This document shows, one piece after another, positions 1 through 7,854 of a DNA stretch of 64,000 bases. The stretch spans positions 1 to 64,000 of the forward strand of contig NZ_LATZ01000005.1 of NCBI RefSeq assembly GCF_000981385.1, given 5' to 3'. Origin of the DNA: Bacillus sp. SA1-12 (lineage in GTDB: Bacteria; Bacillota; Bacilli; Bacillales; Bacillaceae). The position numbers were made by a program, and so were the translations under genes. The notes beneath the pieces were generated by a model, which saw only the letters and a list, made by a program, of their open reading frames with translations, was not told the origin of the DNA and searched no databases. Position 1 is the first letter of the stretch, and each line of letters begins with the position of its first letter.

Positions 1-414
1 AAGACACGTGTATATTAGTAACTATTACTTTGATTTAGCACGAGGACGTGAGCACTATCAAACAAATGATTATAAAAAGGCGAGTAAAAATAGATGGTTA
101 ATTGAGCGTCGACATGCAGATAAAGTAAGAAATCATAGTTTACGTCGCAGCCGTTACAGAGGGTTAGAAAGAACATCCATTCACTCTCTTCTATCAACAA
201 TAGCTTGTAATGTAAAACGTATGAGTAAATTAATTACTCAAAAACGACAACGGGAGAAGTCTGCCCTTTTACAAGAATCATAGGAATAAAAAGGAGAAAA
301 CCCTCATTTATCTCTTGAATTTACCCCTTTTAACATAGAATATCCCTTATAAACACCCGGAAAATGTAAAAATCACCTAAAGAACACATTTAAACGTGCC
401 TTTTTCGGAGGTCT
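1..414 (+). mobile_element. Right end of an IS1182-like insertion sequence inserted in a group II intron ORF
   Basis: The transposase stops at 283 and about 130 non-coding bases follow. At about 412-417 the sequence switches abruptly into the antisense of a reverse transcriptase, right after its GTPQG codons. This is the arrangement expected if the element ends near 414 and sits inside the intron gene. The left end and target duplication are outside the window, so the exact boundary and terminal repeat cannot be confirmed. Confidence 0.5.
2..283 (+). CDS. C-terminal part of an IS1182-like DDE transposase (partial, runs off the left edge)
   Basis: The frame is open from the first bases of the window and stops at 281-283, so only about the last 93 residues are present. 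They contain the pattern WLIERRHADKVRNHSLRRSRYRGL followed by IACNVKRM, in pieces: an acidic-basic IERR block, an RSRYRGLER block and a hydrophobic NVKRM tail. This layout is typical of the end of IS1182-type DDE transposases, which carry the last catalytic Glu just before the RYRGL block. Function would be cut-and-paste transposition of the element. The GTG at 8 is not a real start; the gene begins outside the window. Family is judged by eye, so another DDE family remains possible. Confidence 0.65.
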   Translation, partial: RHVYISNYYFDLARGREHYQTNDYKKASKNRWLIERRHADKVRNHSLRRSRYRGLERTSIHSLLSTIACNVKRMSKLITQKRQREKSALLQES

Positions 415-1050
415 CCCTTGCGGTGTGCCGTTGTCTGTTTTGTATTTCTTACCTTTCTCCATATATCCACCTTTAAGAAACCTACCAATTATTCTTAGTA
501 GGTTAGGGTCAGAGATTCGTAGTTTTAAGAACTCCATCATCCATGTGTGGTCAACGTTGTCGAAGAATCCTTTGATATCTACATCTACTATATAATTTAC
601 TGACTTCTTTTCAATGTAATAATTCAGTATTTTCAAAGCATCGTGGCAATTACGATTTGGACGGAATCCAAAGGAGCAATCAAGAAAGTCATTTTCATAG
701 ATGGTATTTAGTATCTTTGTAATGCCTTTTTGAACAATTTTATCTTCATGTTCCGGTATCCCCAAAGGTCTTTTCTTGTTTGAATTGAGTTTTGGGATAT
801 ACATTCTTCTTACTGGAACAGGTCGATAACTTTTGCTTTTAAGCCTACTTACTAAATCCTTTATGTTTTCTTCCATGTTTTCGCTGTATTGTTCTTTAGT
901 CGTTCCATTAACACCAGTCGCCTTTTTATTAGGTAGTTCATGATGACACTGTGTTAGCGTTTGCTCATTTAATAAGTGTGCAAGTGATGTGAATTTCAAT
1001 TTAGTATCAGATTTTGCTAATTCTGCTATCCTTAGTAGTTTTGTTTCCAT
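415..1050 (-). pseudogene. ltrA: Group II intron reverse transcriptase/maturase, N-terminal fragment
   Basis: The first ~211 residues match the start of group II intron-encoded reverse transcriptases: an N-terminal METKLLRIAE block, KATGVNG, the RPLGIP motif (RT2), GFRPNRNCHDAL (RT2a/3), and VDVDIKGFFDNVDH with the first catalytic Asp pair. It breaks after TDNGTPQG, where intact proteins continue with GxxSPxLANIYLH. The YADD active site, thumb, maturase domain and any endonuclease domain are missing, so it cannot function. The replacement tail (RPPKKARLNVFFR) is encoded by the neighbouring insertion sequence. The ATG at 1050 follows a GAGGTAGGGATAATAA ribosome site. The family call is firm; the cause of truncation is inferred. 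Confidence 0.85.
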
Positions 1051-2400
1051 TTATTATCCCTACCTCTGTGTGTAGTAAATGTGTCCCTAGTAAGGGTGAT
1101 AACTGGTAGCTAGCCTTTCCTCCATCGGCATTACCCAACTTCATTGGTACTACGCTGCTATCCGACTCCCTACATCGGCATTTGGTTTCCTTGCTTATTA
1201 TCGCTTGTAGACCATACTCTTCTATAAAGTAGAAAAGACCGGTAGGGTCTCCCGAGTTGCCGTATCATATCAATGTGTAACGTCCCAAGGTCTCTGACTC
1301 CAGAGAGGTTTCATCCTTCTAGCCTTTGACGAAGGATAAAATGTTGCTTTCTGCACGCAGGTAAGGCATCAGCCCTCTCGGTTTACTAACGTTTATGGAG
1401 CTCAATCCCTTCAGCCATTTGGCTTTCGGCCCGCCGTCGGGTAGAAAACAGGCGCGCGCATATGATAAAATCACGTTTCCTGTAGCCCCCCTACGATCCC
1501 GGACGGTCGGATTTCCCGAGTCCGGTTCTGACCTTGGTTAATCACCTACAGGTCTTCCCATACAACCGCAGGATTAAATGTCGGTACACATATTCCCCCA
1601 TCATTTGTAAGTTTACTTGTAAGCTAGTTTAAACATACTTAATAGCTCAGAGTCTATTATGCTTAAACATTCCAAGTGCCCAGAGGTCCTTCGCTCCATC
1701 ATAGGTGTTACCTTAATAGAAGTGTAATTTCCTTACACTTAAGAAGGCATTACCCTTCTCTCGTTGCTACTACGACCTCATGCGCCAGTCCTAAATCTTC
1801 CTACCAATTTCTATTAGCCTCTTATATGATAGGTCTTTATTGGTTTGTACCATTCAAATTTGAAGTAGGACCTTCCCGTCGTTATCTCTGAGAATCTTTC
1901 CCTAGATGCTAGAACCCGTGCCCCGGCTGCCCTTACGGTGCTTTTGACCGTTTCTTCCCGTAAGGAATCGGTCTTCCCCCGTTAGATAAAGGTCGACGCT
2001 AAGCAAATCATCCCTCGAAACAGTTTCTTGGAGGGGCGTAGATTTCGGGACTGCAGTATTCGTTAATTCCTTCTGGCCTCTAGGTTTGCTCGCCACACAG
2101 ACTGTTCCGACCTTATTCTCTCAGTGTAGAATAGGCCGCCGTGACTTTTACTTCCAAGCAGAACGTAGTTTGTTACCTCCCCACGCATTGGATATGCTAG
2201 TCATCCGAATTCGGCCAATTGATGACAGGAGACTTTCACTCCATGAGATTCTCAGCCTTGACGGCTGCTCCACCTAACTGTCTACGCTTAAAGACTAGAG
2301 TTACCTATAGTCCTCCAAGACTCGCTACGAGCGAATGGCTAGTTCTTACTCGACGGGAATCCCACCCGCTATATGACACGACCTATGCTCGGCCGCACAC
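415..2400 (-). mobile_element. Group II intron, 5' ribozyme region plus truncated ORF
   Basis: Upstream of the reverse transcriptase (on the minus strand) lie about 1.3 kb without a plausible gene but rich in short complementary stems, as expected for intron domains I-III. Examples are the arms CCCGACGGCGGG at about 1434-1445 and TTCGCTCGTAGCGAG at about 2322-2336. A GTGTGCGGCC string reading down from 2400 is a good candidate for the conserved GUGYG 5' splice site. The 3' part (rest of the ORF, domains V and VI) is absent because the element is interrupted near 415. The 5' boundary and intron class are inferred, not shown. Confidence 0.55.
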
Positions 2401-2419
2401 CTGCAACGTTACTAAAATA

Positions 2420-2452
2420 AGAAAAAGCGATCCTTCCTTATTGAAGCATCGC
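2420..2452 (-). terminator. Rho-independent terminator after the APH-like gene
   Basis: A 10-bp stem with one mismatch (2427-2436 with 2443-2452) and a short loop is followed on the minus strand by TTTTTCTT. It lies 37 bases after the stop codon of the kinase gene. The proposed intron splice site is only ~20 bases beyond it. Confidence 0.75.
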
Positions 2453-2488
2453 ACCTGTTAGTTGAACAAACATATCCTATCTTGCCTA

Positions 2489-3481
2489 TTAATTAAAAAC
2501 TTTTTGAATTTCCGACCGAAACTTCTCAGTTCTTGTACAGGCATCAAGGGTCAACTTTAGAAGCTCGAGTGTTACTTCTTCTGATTTTACAAGACCTTCA
2601 AAACGTAAGTCCTTAATCCACTCCCAGATATCTTCAAGTTTTCTCTTTAAGAAATAAAATTCAAAGGCATCAAAATCAGGAGTCTCATAATTCATAAATT
2701 TCCTATATTCATATAAGAATTGTCCGGCATATGGCTCTGTTATGATAAGGATTAGGTCTTGTTCTTGCGGAGCAAGTTTTACACATTCCCAATCAATAAG
2801 CATAAGGTTTTGCCCCTGCATAAGATTCCAATTATGAGCATCGGCGTGAGACAAAACAAACTGTTGAGATTTGCTTTTCAAAGTATTTGATAAATACCTC
2901 ATCCTCTTAATCTTTTCTAATAAAGTGCCAGTATAAGGCTTTACAATGTCTAAAACGATATCGTTTGTTTTAGACAAATCGTTATGAATAAAAGAAGATA
3001 GGTATTCGCAGAAATCAATATCAAAACTTTCCTTTACTTGTTGCTTTTTTAATTCATTAGGGATATTTGAAGTGCTTTTATGAAGTATTCCCAGAATCTT
3101 AGCCAGTTCATTTACCTGATTTGAACTTAGCTGCTTCTCACCAATTGTAGTTCCTTCTAAATGCTCTGAAAGCAAATACACGTACTGTTCGTCTTCACAT
3201 TTACTACTTTGTGAACTCGTATAGATTGTATTGACGAGATGCTTTTGTAAATCAGTATGGTTATGCAACCATTTTACTAAAGGGGTATATCTGTCGATTG
3301 CATTAATCCACGGAGAGATGGAAGGCTTTTTTTTGTTATACACTTTTAAAAAATACTTTCCCCTTATATCTTCTACGAAAAAAGCTAAAGCCGACCATCC
3401 CCCTGGACGCTGTTCTATTGAAGTTGCTTCAATTCCATAGTTATTTTTTAAAATAGCAGAAATACGATTATTCATCTCCAT
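2489..3481 (-). CDS. Aminoglycoside phosphotransferase (APH)-fold kinase
   Basis: A cytosolic protein of about 330 residues with the APH/choline-kinase fold. An N-lobe block reads FFVEDIRGKYFLKVY, giving the ATP-binding lysine. The C-lobe carries the catalytic SHADAHNWNLM loop (HxDxxxxN) and the metal-binding LIDWE motif. Family members phosphorylate aminoglycosides, spectinomycin or small metabolites; the substrate cannot be read from sequence. The first ATG (3514) has no ribosome site, whereas AAGGAAAG stands 8 bases before the ATG at 3481 (MEMNNRI), which I prefer. It is a single gene with its own terminator. Resistance would need testing, as many chromosomal Bacillus members of this family are not resistance genes. 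Confidence 0.8.
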   Translation of the reverse strand: MEMNNRISAILKNNYGIEATSIEQRPGGWSALAFFVEDIRGKYFLKVYNKKKPSISPWINAIDRYTPLVKWLHNHTDLQKHLVNTIYTSSQSSKCEDEQYVYLLSEHLEGTTIGEKQLSSNQVNELAKILGILHKSTSNIPNELKKQQVKESFDIDFCEYLSSFIHNDLSKTNDIVLDIVKPYTGTLLEKIKRMRYLSNTLKSKSQQFVLSHADAHNWNLMQGQNLMLIDWECVKLAPQEQDLILIITEPYAGQFLYEYRKFMNYETPDFDAFEFYFLKRKLEDIWEWIKDLRFEGLVKSEEVTLELLKLTLDACTRTEKFRSEIQKVFN

Positions 3482-3719
3482 AAGATCTTCTTTCCTTATT
3501 AAATTTTTTATCATCAGGATGTATTCTCTTAATAATGTATAATTCCTTCTTTAACTAATCTTCTTCGTTCGTTCAATAATCCGCCCCAGTGAAGGTGTAC
3601 CATTATGATTTGAATGATTAATAGTAGAATTTAGTTAATGTTGATAAGGATCAGTAAAAGAGGATAAATTCCCTACATTGTCGAATTAAGCATATGTAGA
3701 TGAAAGCGGGGGGATTATT

Positions 3720-3983
3720 GTGGAAACAGTGAAACATGAATTAGCTACTAGTTGGACTCTTATTGCACATCCATCTTATAAGCTTTATTCAAATAAAAAG
3801 AGTTATGTAGTAGTTGACCCAGATAACTCGATCATTCTAAATTTTACTATCGATAACACTGAAGTGGATTTCAAACATGCGACTTGGGAAGCAGCCTTCA
3901 AAGTAAGAATTGATACAAGAACTATTACAATTACTTCTGAACCTGAGACATTTGACGATGATGAAGAAGAGGACGAAGATTAA
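3720..3983 (+). CDS. Small acidic-tailed hypothetical protein (87 aa)
   Basis: A GTG start lies about 7 bases after a GCGGGGGG ribosome site. The protein is soluble and predicted beta-rich (alternating YVVVDPDNSIILNFTI and KVRIDTRTITITSEP strands) and ends in a run of Asp/Glu (DDDEEEDED). I recognise no named family. A hairpin terminator follows directly, so it is a complete single-gene unit. The acidic tail is typical of small Bacillus cytosolic proteins but gives no function. Confidence 0.7.
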   Translation: METVKHELATSWTLIAHPSYKLYSNKKSYVVVDPDNSIILNFTIDNTEVDFKHATWEAAFKVRIDTRTITITSEPETFDDDEEEDED

Positions 3984-3994
3984 TTATTTTTTAT

Positions 3995-4018
3995 GCACCC
4001 TTATTGGGTGCTTATTCT
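3995..4018 (+). terminator. Rho-independent terminator of the 87-aa gene
   Basis: Stem GCACCC (3995-4000), loop TTATT, stem GGGTGC (4006-4011), then TTATTCTT, 11 bases after the stop codon. Confidence 0.8.
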
Positions 4019-4144
4019 TATGGTTCAACAATAGGCAAAAATAAAGGTAAACCGAACCTGTTAGTCAAAATTAGTCAAACATAAAACTTACAAAACCTAT
4101 ACCCCCTCACCGCCATTGACATGACCGTATTTTTTCGAAGCACA

Positions 4145-4186
4145 TAAAAAAAGAACCTTCTCATCAGGGGAATGATAAGAAGGTTC
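4145..4186 (-). terminator. Terminator, probably of the MOSC gene
   Basis: A perfect 9-bp stem GAACCTTCT (4153-4161) with AGAAGGTTC (4178-4186) is followed on the minus strand by a run of seven T. It lies ~280 bases downstream of the MOSC stop codon. The rest of 4019-4463 holds no gene that I can support. Confidence 0.6.
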
Positions 4187-4463
4187 AGTAGAAAAATATA
4201 GAACATCAACCAAACATTTGTTCGCTTAATGTTATTTTAATTTATTTATTTCGATAAGTCAAGTATTCCTTACTGTACAAAATCATTTAAGCTTTCTTCT
4301 ACTTTTCACTATCAAATCTTGCCTGTCTAGTCTAACTGTGATTATTCTCATAACTGTAATCCAAAAGTGATAACTCCTTTTTTTACAATCGCAAGTATAG
4401 TTTCAATATATTTTTTCACAAACAAGATTATTATAACTAAGGTACAAATATGCACAGGCTAGT

Positions 4464-5030
4464 TCAAACGCGTTCAAGCTTTTTAAATGGTTTGGGAGGC
4501 AATTCAACACGGATGGTATCACCTGGTTTCACTTCTCCACTCTGTAATATGACTCCCATTATTCCTGCTTTTCTTATTAGATTTCCGTCTGAATCCCTAT
4601 CCAAAACGGCCTTTAATAGACCAGGTTTAAAATGATCAATTTGAGCACAAGGATTACGTAAGCCTGTTACCTTAATAATTGCAGACACACCTATACATAA
4701 GATCGTGTCAGTAGGTAATTCAAGAAGATTTATCCCGACAGTTGTAATATTTTCCCCCAATTGTCCAGGTTTAATGTTAAAACGGTCTGCTAACTCTTCG
4801 AATAACTCATTTTGAATTAAATGCACTTGCCTTAGGTTCGGTTGATTTGGATTTTGTGCCACTCTCGAGCGATGTTTAACCGTTGAACCAAAATGTGCAT
4901 CACCTTCAACCCCTAAACCCTTCACTAACTTTATATTCTCTTGATTCTCTTTACTAAACGTATGCACCTGACTTAAACTAACCGCTATGACTGTACCTAA
5001 AATTGAACTTTCTTTTTTTTCATCAAACAT
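4464..5030 (-). CDS. MOSC domain-containing protein
   Basis: A cytosolic protein of 188 residues made of a single MOSC (molybdenum cofactor sulfurase C-terminal) domain. Visible marks are the N-terminal LGVEGDAHFGSTVKHRS block, the QVHLIQ strand, PGQLGENITT, and the conserved cysteine in TGLRNPCAQID, followed by GVILQSGEVKPGD. The family binds molybdenum cofactor through the cysteine and is linked to sulfur transfer or reduction of N-hydroxylated compounds. No molybdenum genes are nearby. The ATG follows GAGG with 5-base spacing. The family call is firm; the substrate is unknown. Confidence 0.88.
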   Translation of the reverse strand: MFDEKKESSILGTVIAVSLSQVHTFSKENQENIKLVKGLGVEGDAHFGSTVKHRSRVAQNPNQPNLRQVHLIQNELFEELADRFNIKPGQLGENITTVGINLLELPTDTILCIGVSAIIKVTGLRNPCAQIDHFKPGLLKAVLDRDSDGNLIRKAGIMGVILQSGEVKPGDTIRVELPPKPFKKLERV

Positions 5031-5203
5031 TCAATCCTCACAGCCTTCCTTCTTTTAAACTCGATGTTTGTTCACATTCAATAAAGGTTTGATTATTCCT
5101 TTTTTCATTAACCTTGACCGTTCAATCAACAAGTACCCAAAAATTGAATGGATACTTTACAATATTCGTTTACATACTGCCAACTATCAAAAGTACACCA
5201 AAG

Positions 5204-5238
5204 AGCCAAACCCGGTAATACTAAGGGTTTGGCTTTTG
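5204..5238 (+). terminator. Strong hairpin with T-run
   Basis: A perfect 10-bp stem AGCCAAACCC (5204-5213) with GGGTTTGGCT (5225-5234) runs into TTTTG. No plus-strand gene is evident before it. It may mark the end of an unannotated transcript or a lost gene. Confidence 0.55.
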
Positions 5239-5317
5239 TCCATTTCTTATCGTTGATTGATTGCGGTATTTCATCTTATTATGTTTTTTAGTAGACGCGT
5301 TCCTAAAGAAACGCGTC

Positions 5318-5494
5318 TTAAAGTTTAAGATGATTCTTGTTATTCTTTTTTCTAACAATAAGACCAGCAAATAAAAAACATCCTAATCCTATCATTTTCA
5401 TTATGATATGTCCTATATTTCCCAAATCATCAATGGTTAAGGAAAATAAAAAAGCCCCAATTAAAATAAAGAGAATTGCAAAGAACCATCTCAA
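5318..5494 (-). CDS. 58-aa two-helix membrane protein (TTG start)
   Basis: A TTG at 5494 stands 10 bases after a clear GGGAGG. The 58-residue product begins MRWFFAILFILIGAF, has a second hydrophobic stretch (MIGLGCFLFAGLIV), and ends with a very basic tail (RKKNNKNHLKL). That gives two membrane segments with a short loop and a basic C-terminus. I do not recognise the family. It lies downstream of sdpR-sdpI on the same strand but is separated by a terminator-like hairpin, so it is probably its own transcript. Its use of a good ribosome site and sensible composition support a real gene. Confidence 0.65.
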   Translation of the reverse strand: MRWFFAILFILIGAFLFSLTIDDLGNIGHIIMKMIGLGCFLFAGLIVRKKNNKNHLKL

Positions 5495-5610
5495 ATGATT
5501 AGATCCTCCCTCTACATAGAAAGAATACAGGCTGTTTTAATAATCGAACATTGTTTCCTTGTTTAACATCTATTAGATAGTTTCGATTATTTGTATGCTC
5601 AATACTCCAT

Positions 5611-5634
5611 TTAAAGGACACCTAAAAGGCGTCC
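5611..5634 (-). terminator. Terminator of the sdpR-sdpI operon
   Basis: Stem GGACGCC (5634-5628) with GGTGTCC (5622-5616) around TTTTA, then TTTAA on the minus strand, 42 bases after the sdpI stop. Confidence 0.65.
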
Positions 5635-5675
5635 TCATTCATACTTTTGTTCCTCAGTTCGGCAATATTTTCGGA

Positions 5676-6308
5676 CTATTTATACCTATTGTAAAAAATA
5701 TAAGATGAGATCGTTAAAATTAAGAGCGAAGTGACAAGTATAACCATTAAACTAATAAATTTATAAAGTCCGGGTAAAAATGAAATGAATATCATACATA
5801 TTCCACCAAGGACAAACACCTTTCCACCTAATTGATGTGTTTTTGTCCATGTTTTTTCATTTGCCAATGTCCATGGTGTACGAATCCCTGCAAAATAATT
5901 ATGTTTAATACGAGGCATGTAATTCCCCAGAATGATATAGAGAAACCCGATTGCTATGAGGATCGCGAATGAAATATCAATGGCCAAACCTAAGTTATAG
6001 CCTATCGTTACGAGATGAATGACAAAAAAGAATACGATGAACAAATTCACAAAAATATTGTAGGTACCTGAAAATTTTTTATAGTTCTCTTTTTTAGGAT
6101 CAATCTTCGGCATTAAGGTAAGCAAAGCAAACAGAACAATCATTAAAAGCGGACCAAAGAAGACTGCGTATGATTTGTTCCAAAACTGATCGGCCTCCCC
6201 GTTAATATTCCAATGCATAGCCACTTGATCTGGCAAATAAGGGAGGGCAATTACACCTATTACAAAACTTACGGCAATAAGAAGAAAACTGAGTAAATAC
6301 CTTTTCAT
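5676..6308 (-). CDS. sdpI: SdpI-family membrane protein (DUF1648 plus SdpI domain)
   Basis: A polytopic membrane protein of 210 residues with about six hydrophobic segments. The N-terminal part has PDQVAMHWNINGEADQFWNK, the hallmark of DUF1648. The C-terminal part has NYFAGIRTPWTLANEKTWTKTHQLGGK, the hallmark of the SdpI/YhfL domain. In B. subtilis SdpI gives immunity to the SDP cannibalism toxin and recruits SdpR to the membrane. The start codon overlaps the stop of the upstream sdpR-like gene by one base (TAATG), the same coupling as in B. subtilis. No sdpABC toxin genes are present, so this may defend against neighbours or serve another sensing role. Confidence 0.85.
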   Translation of the reverse strand: MKRYLLSFLLIAVSFVIGVIALPYLPDQVAMHWNINGEADQFWNKSYAVFFGPLLMIVLFALLTLMPKIDPKKENYKKFSGTYNIFVNLFIVFFFVIHLVTIGYNLGLAIDISFAILIAIGFLYIILGNYMPRIKHNYFAGIRTPWTLANEKTWTKTHQLGGKVFVLGGICMIFISFLPGLYKFISLMVILVTSLLILTISSYIFYNRYK

Positions 6309-6580
6309 TATTTCTCCTCCTTATCAATAAAATTGAAATACCAGCTCATTAATTCATGAAAAACCGTTGTATTTAATGAATAATAAATATGCTGTCCCCT
6401 TCTTTCATCCTCAATTAATGAAGCATGCTTTAATATTTTCAGATGATGGGAAACACTTGGCTTTTGCATACTAAAATGAGAGGCTATTTCTCCAGCGGTT
6501 AGTTCGTCTTCCTTCAACAATGTTAAGATTTGTCTTCGAGTTGGATCGGATAATGCTTTGAAAGCTTCATTAAGAGACAT
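6308..6580 (-). CDS. sdpR: SdpR-like ArsR-family autorepressor
   Basis: A 90-residue winged-helix repressor: FKALSDPTRRQILTLLKEDELTAGEIASHF, then the recognition helix KPSVSHHLKILKHASLI, then the wing DERRGQHIYYSL. It lacks the CxC metal motif of true ArsR sensors, as SdpR does. I place the start at the ATG at 6580 (MSLNEAF), which has AGAGGTG six bases upstream, rather than the earlier in-frame ATG at 6598. It is translationally coupled to the SdpI-like gene. A perfect palindrome 40 bases upstream is the likely autoregulatory operator. Confidence 0.88.
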   Translation of the reverse strand: MSLNEAFKALSDPTRRQILTLLKEDELTAGEIASHFSMQKPSVSHHLKILKHASLIEDERRGQHIYYSLNTTVFHELMSWYFNFIDKEEK

Positions 6581-6619
6581 TTTGTCACCTCTAATCATGA
6601 TTCTTATGTGAGGATTAAG

Positions 6620-6651
6620 TTAGATATTTAGATAAATGTCTAAATATCTAA
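6620..6651. promoter_or_regulatory. Perfect palindromic operator upstream of sdpR
   Basis: A 13-bp arm TTAGATATTTAGA (6620-6632) and its exact complement TCTAAATATCTAA (6639-6651) are separated by six bases. It sits 40-71 bases upstream of the sdpR start, where a promoter is expected. ArsR-type dimers bind such AT-rich palindromes, so this is the obvious autorepression site. The sequence is certain; the binding is inferred. Confidence 0.7.
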
Positions 6652-6796
6652 TTCCATTTTATGTAGATTTTTATAAAAAGTCAATGTTTTGCAGCGGAAA
6701 TAGTAAGAAAAGTTCAGCAACAGAAATATTATGTTGATTATAGAGTGCTCATTATTAAAGTCAGTACAAAGAACCCAAAATGAAAAGTTAAAAAAC

Positions 6797-6838
6797 AAAA
6801 AAAGGAGGCTAAGTAACCTTTTCGATTTCTCAGCCTCC
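6797..6838 (-). terminator. Terminator of the TerC-family gene
   Basis: Arms GGAGGCT (6838-6832) and AGCCTCC (6810-6804) are followed on the minus strand by TTTTTTTG, about 29 bases after the stop codon. Confidence 0.7.
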
Positions 6839-6866
6839 AAAAATAGCTTTCATTTCATTTTGCATC

Positions 6867-7550
6867 TTATCGCGCGCCGACAGTCCCCTTGGCTTTTGCT
6901 AAATGTTCGCTAAATTTACCAATTAGAATAACTAAAATAGCTAGGATAATCGGGATCGCAAGGTGAAGGCTGTGATTGATTCCCTCCAGGACATGTCCGA
7001 CAGCCTTATCTTTTAATATCATTTCACCAGCAGTATAACCTAATAATCCGGCTCCAATTATAATAATAATAGGGAATTTCTCCATAATTGCCATTAAGAG
7101 CTGGCTTCCCCAAATAATTAATGGAATGCTGATAACTAAACCAAGTATAATCAACAAAATGTTTCCGTTCGCTGCACCTGCTACAGCAACAACGTTATCC
7201 AAACTCATGACCAAATCCGCAATAATAATCGTTTTAATAGCTCCCATAAGATTTGAGTTCGCTGTTATGTCTCCCTCTTCTTCACCTTTTAATAGCTTTA
7301 CTGCAATCCACAGCAGCAATAATCCGCCTATAAAATTTAAGTATGGAATCATCAATAAATAGACAGCCGCAAATGTTAAAACTACCCTTAACGCAATAGC
7401 TCCAAAAGTACCGAAAAACACTGCTTTCTTTTTATATTGTTCCGGTAAATTACGACAAGCTAACGCAATGACAACTGCGTTATCTCCACTTAAAACAATA
7501 TTGATGAGAAGGATTTCTAAAAGATTAAGTATAAATGCACTGCCGTCCAC
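6867..7550 (-). CDS. TerC-family integral membrane protein (YjbE type)
   Basis: A membrane protein of 227 residues with about seven helices. Two acidic intramembrane repeats mark the TerC family: NIVLSGDNAVVIALACRNLP in helix 1-2 and ADLVMSLDNVVAVAGAANGN in helix 4. In B. subtilis, TerC paralogues MeeF and MeeY export manganese to load secreted enzymes; YjbE is their relative. The start at ATG 7586 has no ribosome site. The GTG at 7550 (VDGSAFILNLLEI) has AAAGGTGG seven bases before it and matches the family N-terminus, so I use it. I see no yybP-ykoY riboswitch upstream. Confidence 0.82.
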   Translation of the reverse strand: MDGSAFILNLLEILLINIVLSGDNAVVIALACRNLPEQYKKKAVFFGTFGAIALRVVLTFAAVYLLMIPYLNFIGGLLLLWIAVKLLKGEEEGDITANSNLMGAIKTIIIADLVMSLDNVVAVAGAANGNILLIILGLVISIPLIIWGSQLLMAIMEKFPIIIIIGAGLLGYTAGEMILKDKAVGHVLEGINHSLHLAIPIILAILVILIGKFSEHLAKAKGTVGAR

Positions 7551-7774
7551 TTGAAAACCACCTTTATTCTTTTCAATTTTCTCCATTTATCTACTTGCTA
7601 TTTCTGATGTAGAAATGGAAGTATACTTTAATTGTATAATAATTCAGTAGGTTAATAAAGTATCTGAGAGTAATCGTATACGTGTCTTTTATATATGGTA
7701 GAATTCGCCCATCTGGATGCTGCTTACAATTTCCTATTTTTTGATAAACATCCATGAAAACCCTTACAAAACAT

Positions 7775-7803
7775 TTGACAAACGCTTACATTCTGAATAG
7801 AAT
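7775..7803 (+). promoter_or_regulatory. SigA-type promoter of sugar importer 1, with a half cre site
   Basis: TTGACA (7775-7780), a 17-base spacer, then TAGAAT (7798-7803), 51 bases before the binding-protein start. The spacer holds CGCTTACA, which fits one half of a CcpA cre box; the left half has one extra base, so catabolite control here is uncertain. Confidence 0.65.
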
Positions 7804-7854
7804 GAAAATTGACTTAGTTTGTTGAGTATACTTACTATCTAAGGGGGTAAATCA

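Noticed and set aside
1676..2461. Several small open frames on both strands
   Set aside because: They lie in structured group II intron RNA; no ribosome sites and non-protein-like composition.
5293..5318. Terminator at AGACGCGTT/AACGCGTCT
   Set aside because: The 9-bp hairpin is real but lacks a T-run on either strand, so I did not call it a terminator.
6640..6913. Small frames in the gap between sdpR and the TerC gene
   Set aside because: No ribosome site, and they overlap the operator and terminator.
7775..7790. Full cre site before importer 1
   Set aside because: Only the right half fits; the left half has one extra base.
7551..7854. Manganese (yybP-ykoY) riboswitch before the TerC-family gene
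   Set aside because: I could not find the conserved riboswitch core; only promoter-like AT sequence is present.
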